Below are positions 5,405-8,717 of a DNA stretch of 8,717 nt, piece by piece. The notes beneath the pieces were generated by a model that worked only from the letters and a program-made list of their open reading frames with translations, was not told the origin of the DNA and did not search any database. The position numbers and the translations under genes are program-made. This stretch comes from Betaproteobacteria bacterium (lineage in GTDB: Bacteria > Pseudomonadota > Gammaproteobacteria > Burkholderiales > SG8-39), in contig DAHVFK010000120.1 of NCBI GenBank assembly GCA_027317055.1, positions 1 through 8,717 of the forward strand, in the 5' to 3' direction. Each line of letters begins with the position of its first letter. Position 1 is the stretch's first letter.

Positions 5405-7276
5405 ATGGAACGGCAGACCGCATTCAACATCTGGTATGTGATGCTGGCGTTGCTCGCCGTGATCTGGCTGCGCGACATGTGGACGAACGTGTCCCAGGTG
5501 CAGCCGATCCCGTACAGCGAGTTTCTTCATCACGTGAAGGCGGGAGAGCTCGAGGAAATCGCCATCTCGAAGAACACCATCCAGGGCAAGCTGAAGAAGC
5601 CGACCCCCGACGGGCGCACGCGCATCGTCACCACCCGGGTCGATCCCCAGCTCGCGCGCGACCTGTCGCAGTACGACGTGAAGTTCACGGGCGTGGTCGA
5701 GAACACGTTCTTGCGCGATCTGCTGGGGTGGATCGTTCCGGCGCTGGTGTTCTTCGGCGTCTGGATGTTCCTGGCGAAGCGGATCGGCGAACAGGGCGGC
5801 ATGGGCGGCGGCCTGATGTCGATCGGCAAGAGCAAGGCGAAGGTGTACGTGGAGAACGACACCAAAGTCTCTTTTGCCGATGTTGCCGGCGTGGACGAGG
5901 CGAAACAGGAGCTGGCGGAGGTCGTCGATTTCCTCAAGAACCCGCGCAGCCACGGCCGTCTAGGCGGCCGCCTGCCCAAGGGCGTGCTGCTGGTCGGTCC
6001 GCCCGGCACCGGCAAGACGCTGCTTGCGCGCGCTGTGGCGGGCGAGGCGGGGGTGCCATTCTTCTCGATCAGCGGCTCGGAATTCGTCGAAATGTTCGTC
6101 GGCGTCGGGGCGGCGCGCGTGCGGAACCTGTTCGAGCAGGCGCGCAAGAAGGCGCCGGCGATCATCTTCATCGACGAGCTGGACGCGCTCGGCCGCGCGC
6201 GCGGCGCCTTCCCCGGCATGGGCGGCCACGACGAGAAGGAGCAGACGCTCAACCAGCTGCTGGTCGAGCTGGACGGCTTCGACCCCTCGAGCGGCCTGGT
6301 CATCATCGCCGCGACCAACCGGCCGGAGGTTCTTGATCCCGCGCTGCTGCGCGCGGGGCGCTTCGATCGACAGGTGCTGGTCGACCGCCCCGACCGCGTC
6401 GGGCGCGCGCAGATCCTGCGCGTGCACCTGCGCCGGATCCGGCTCGCCGAGGGCACGGAAGTGGAGAAGATCGCCGCGCTGACGCCGGGGTTCTCGGGCG
6501 CGGACCTGGAGAACCTGGTGAACGAGGCGGCGCTGGTCGCCACGCGGCGCGACGCCGAGGCGGTGACGCTCGACGACTTCACCCTCGCGGTGGAGCGCAT
6601 CGTCGCCGGGCTGGAGAAGAAGAACCGCCTGCTCAACGCCGCCGAGCGCGTCGTCGTCGCCTACCACGAGATGGGCCACGCGCTGGTCGCGATGGCGCTG
6701 CCGGGCTCGGACGCCGTGCACAAGGTGTCGATTATCCCGCGCGGCGTGGGGGCGCTCGGCTACACCATCCAGCGCCCGACCGAAGACCGCTTCCTGATGA
6801 CGCGCGAGGAGCTCGAGAACAAGATGGCCGTCCTGCTCGGCGGCCGCGCCGCCGAGCAGCTCGCGTTTTCGCGCGTCTCGACCGGCGCGGCAGACGACCT
6901 GGCGAAGGTCTCCGCCATCGCGCGCTCGATGGTCACGCAGTACGGCATGCACGAAGCGCTCGCCAATCTGTCGCTCGAGCGGCAGCCGGCTCAGTTTCTG
7001 CCCGTGCCGGAGCCGGCCGGCGCCCGCGGCTACAGCGAGCACACGGCGCGCAAGGTCGACGACGCGGTGCAGGAGATCGTCGGCGGCGCGTTCCAACGCG
7101 CGCTCGGCCTGCTCACGCGCAACAGCGACGCGCTCGACCACGCGGCCGGGCTGCTGCTCGAACGCGAGACGCTCGCCGAGGCCGAGCTGCTCGAGATCAA
7201 GCGTCGCATCCAGCCCGAGCCCCGAGCCGGCCAGGAGATTGATGAACTTCGGCCTGCCTCGGGCGCGAGCGCTTAG
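5405..7276 (+). CDS. ftsH: FtsH-family ATP-dependent zinc metalloprotease, accessory HEMGH type
   Basis: FtsH is a membrane-anchored AAA+ hexamer that extracts and degrades damaged membrane proteins and some regulators. This 623-residue protein has all parts in order. TM1 is about 8-23 and TM2 about 106-126, with a periplasmic domain between (PIPYSEF near its start). The AAA domain has Walker A GPPGTGKT (198-205), pore FVG (231-233), Walker B IIFIDE with Asp257/Glu258, and the second region of homology ATNRPEVLDPALLRAGRFDR (303-322) with arginine fingers Arg319 and Arg322. The protease has HEMGH (421-425; ligands His421 and His425, catalytic Glu422) and the third ligand Asp498 in TGAADDLAK. 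The middle residue of the zinc motif is Met, whereas housekeeping FtsH has Ala (HEAGH). The C-terminus is short, without the long tail of E. coli FtsH. The start at 5405 is fixed by the Shine-Dalgarno. It stands 56 nt after fabI and 9 nt before hlyD, away from its usual rlmE(ftsJ)-ftsH-folP neighbours, so it is likely an additional copy. Confidence 0.96.
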   Translation: MERQTAFNIWYVMLALLAVIWLRDMWTNVSQVQPIPYSEFLHHVKAGELEEIAISKNTIQGKLKKPTPDGRTRIVTTRVDPQLARDLSQYDVKFTGVVENTFLRDLLGWIVPALVFFGVWMFLAKRIGEQGGMGGGLMSIGKSKAKVYVENDTKVSFADVAGVDEAKQELAEVVDFLKNPRSHGRLGGRLPKGVLLVGPPGTGKTLLARAVAGEAGVPFFSISGSEFVEMFVGVGAARVRNLFEQARKKAPAIIFIDELDALGRARGAFPGMGGHDEKEQTLNQLLVELDGFDPSSGLVIIAATNRPEVLDPALLRAGRFDRQVLVDRPDRVGRAQILRVHLRRIRLAEGTEVEKIAALTPGFSGADLENLVNEAALVATRRDAEAVTLDDFTLAVERIVAGLEKKNRLLNAAERVVVAYHEMGHALVAMALPGSDAVHKVSIIPRGVGALGYTIQRPTEDRFLMTREELENKMAVLLGGRAAEQLAFSRVSTGAADDLAKVSAIARSMVTQYGMHEALANLSLERQPAQFLPVPEPAGARGYSEHTARKVDDAVQEIVGGAFQRALGLLTRNSDALDHAAGLLLERETLAEAELLEIKRRIQPEPRAGQEIDELRPASGASA

Positions 7277-7285
7277 GCGGGCGGC

Positions 7286-8248
7286 ATGAAGCGTGCGGCG
7301 TGGGCATGGACTGCGCTGGCCGTGCTCGCGATTGCGGCGGGCTCCTACGGCCTGTACCTCTGGCTGCAGCCGGCGCCGCTGCCCGCGCAGGTTCTCTACG
7401 GCAACGGCCACGTGGAGGGGACGGAAGTTCGCGTCGCGGCCGAAACCGGGGGCCGCGTCGTCGAGAACCTGATGGTCGAGGGCCGCACGGTCAAACGCGG
7501 CGACCTCCTGCTGCGGGTCGATGACACCGACATAACCTTGCGCAAGGCGGGAGCGGAGGCCGAAATCGCGTCCCTTCGCAGCCAGCGCGACGCGGGCGAG
7601 GCGGAACTGCGGCTCTGGCGCCATCACCGGGAGACGGCCCAAGCCGAGCTCGCGCGCATCCGCAAGCTCAGGCGGCAGGGCGTGGCCACGGTCGAACGGC
7701 TCGACCAGGCCGCGAACGCCGCCGAGGAGGCGGGAGGCCGCGCCGCCGCCTTGCAGGCGCTCGTCGCCTCGCTCGATGCGCGCACGGCGGCGGCCCGGCG
7801 GCAGCTCGACCTGGTGGCTTTCCAGCTGGAAAAGACGCGCCTCGTCGCGCCGCTCGACGCCACCGTGCTGGTCAAGGCCGCGGAAGCCGGCGAGTTTCTC
7901 CGGCCCGGCAGCACGGTCGCGGTACTCGTCGATCTGTCGAAGATCGAGCTCAAGGTCTACCTGCCGGAACGGGAGATCGGCAAGCTGAAGCTCGACGCGC
8001 CGGCGCGCGTGCGCGTCGACGCGTTCCCGCATCGCCTGTTCGAGGCCAGGGTCGAACGCGTTGACCAGGAAGCGCAGTTCACGCCGCGCGACATCCACAT
8101 GCCGCAGGAGCGCACCCGGATGGTCTTCGGTGTCACGTTGGCGGTCGACAACCGCGACCGGCTGCTCAAGCCGGGGATGCCGGCGGATGCCTGGATCCTG
8201 TGGCAGCCGCAGGCGGGCTGGCCCGCCCGCCTGTTCGTTCCGGAATAG
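7286..8248 (+). CDS. HlyD/YbhG-type membrane fusion (periplasmic adaptor) protein
   Basis: This adaptor links an inner-membrane ABC exporter to the outer membrane. The 320-residue protein has an N-terminal signal anchor (about 6-27, from WAWTALAVLA to LWL). The first lipoyl half is VEGTEVRVAAETGGRVVENL (about 43-62), followed by KRGDLLLRVDDTD. A long charged helical hairpin, probably coiled coil, spans about 83-183 (AEAEIASLRSQRDAGEAEL onward). The second lipoyl half begins KTRLVAPLDATVLV (183-196) and leads into GEFLRPGSTVAVLVDLSKIELKVYLPE. The later EAQFTPRDIHMPQERTRMVF (262-281) resembles the corresponding block of E. coli YbhG. The usual AP(x)DG turn is Asp-Ala (191-192) here. The start ATG at 7286 lies 9 nt after ftsH with only a weak G-rich ribosome site. 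The YbhF-like ATPase gene 11 nt downstream confirms an ABC exporter operon. Substrate unknown. Confidence 0.9.
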   Translation: MKRAAWAWTALAVLAIAAGSYGLYLWLQPAPLPAQVLYGNGHVEGTEVRVAAETGGRVVENLMVEGRTVKRGDLLLRVDDTDITLRKAGAEAEIASLRSQRDAGEAELRLWRHHRETAQAELARIRKLRRQGVATVERLDQAANAAEEAGGRAAALQALVASLDARTAAARRQLDLVAFQLEKTRLVAPLDATVLVKAAEAGEFLRPGSTVAVLVDLSKIELKVYLPEREIGKLKLDAPARVRVDAFPHRLFEARVERVDQEAQFTPRDIHMPQERTRMVFGVTLAVDNRDRLLKPGMPADAWILWQPQAGWPARLFVPE

Positions 8249-8259
8249 GCGCGGCGGCG

Positions 8260-8717
8260 ATGGCCCACGACGGCCCTGTCATAGAGGCCCGGCAGCTCGG
8301 CCGGCGCTTCGGGCGCAAGCGCGCGGTCGATCGGGTCGATCTGAGCGTCGGGCGCAGCGAGCTCGTCGGACTGGTCGGCCCCGACGGCGCCGGCAAGACC
8401 ACGCTGCTGCAGCTCTTCGCCTCGCTTCTCGATCCCGGCGAGGGCCGCTGCAGCGTGCTCGGGTTCGACTCGGTGCGCGAGTCGGCTGCGGTCACCGCCC
8501 GCATCGGCTACATGCCGCAGGGCTTCACGCTCTACGGACGGCTCACGGTCGACGAGAACCTGGCGTTCGCCGCGAAGGTGCGCGACGTCGGCCCCGCGGA
8601 GTTCGCCGCGCGCCGCGACCGGCTGCTCGCCATGGCGGGTCTTGCGCGCTTCGCCGGCCGCCGCGAGGACCAGCTTTCGGGCGGCATGCGCAAGAAGCTC
8701 GCCCTGTGCACCAACCT
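8260..8717 (+). CDS. ABC transporter ATP-binding protein, YbhF-like, 3'-truncated by the window edge
   Basis: The open frame from the ATG at 8260 gives 152 full codons and runs off the window. It is the nucleotide-binding domain of an ABC exporter at the inner-membrane face. Seen motifs are Walker A GPDGAGKTT (40-48), the Q-loop YMPQG with Gln87, an ENL segment (99-101), and the ABC signature LSGGM (139-143). Walker B and the H-loop lie beyond the edge. GPDGAGKTT (Asp where most have Asn), GYMPQGFTLY and the signature wording match the N-terminal half of E. coli YbhF, which is a fusion of two ATPase domains; whether this one is a fusion cannot be seen. A start codon 11 nt after the adaptor gene has only GGCGGCG as a poor ribosome site, so coupling is likely. 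YbhS/YbhR-like permeases would be expected to the right. Confidence 0.9.
   Translation, partial: MAHDGPVIEARQLGRRFGRKRAVDRVDLSVGRSELVGLVGPDGAGKTTLLQLFASLLDPGEGRCSVLGFDSVRESAAVTARIGYMPQGFTLYGRLTVDENLAFAAKVRDVGPAEFAARRDRLLAMAGLARFAGRREDQLSGGMRKKLALCTN

Noticed and set aside
5960..8098. Very long open frame on the - strand opposite ftsH and hlyD (712 residues).
   Set aside because: It is Arg/Ala/His-rich with no recognisable motif and lies opposite two genes with complete catalytic motifs. Such mirror frames are expected in GC-rich DNA.

Overview
The window is very GC-rich, densely packed, and reads entirely on the + strand. Its Rieske protein, PPK2 and accessory-type FtsH look like those of a betaproteobacterium (Burkholderiales/Rhodocyclales-like). 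That placement rests on remembered family sequences and codon style, not on a search. There is no tRNA, rRNA, CRISPR array, insertion sequence or transposase, and no stretch of 300 bases without a gene.

Layout, left to right: (1) the C-terminal part of a class I polyphosphate kinase 2 (1-525, cut by the window edge); (2) a small exported beta-rich protein of unknown function ending in three histidines (522-965); (3) an MFS exporter (968-2257); (4) a complete Rieske iron-sulfur subunit of cytochrome bc1, PetA, without cytochrome b or c1 beside it (2223-2852); (5) a DUF3141 protein, a PHA-synthase-like alpha/beta hydrolase with a visible Cys/Asp/His triad (2854-4584); (6) a FabI-type enoyl-ACP reductase (4566-5348); (7) a full-length FtsH AAA+ zinc protease with HEMGH in place of the usual HEAGH (5405-7276); (8) a YbhG/HlyD-type membrane fusion protein (7286-8248); (9) the N-terminal half of a YbhF-like ABC ATPase (8260 to the right edge).

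Genes 1-6 overlap or almost touch (4-nt overlap, 2-nt gap, 35-nt overlap, 1-nt gap, 19-nt overlap), so they are probably one transcript with translational coupling. The only real gap is 56 nt before ftsH. It holds a near-consensus Shine-Dalgarno and two mutually exclusive small hairpins. ftsH, hlyD and the ABC gene follow with 9- and 11-nt gaps.

Functionally this looks like an accessory stress/energy/envelope module: polyphosphate-nucleotide phosphotransfer (PPK2), acyl-chain or polyester chemistry (DUF3141 plus FabI), a spare respiratory Rieske protein, membrane protein quality control (a second-type FtsH) and two export systems. From memory, DUF3141 and this FabI type often sit next to phosphotransacetylase and acetate kinase genes; those are absent here. 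The joint role of the module is inference. The individual family assignments are well supported by motifs, except the small exported protein.
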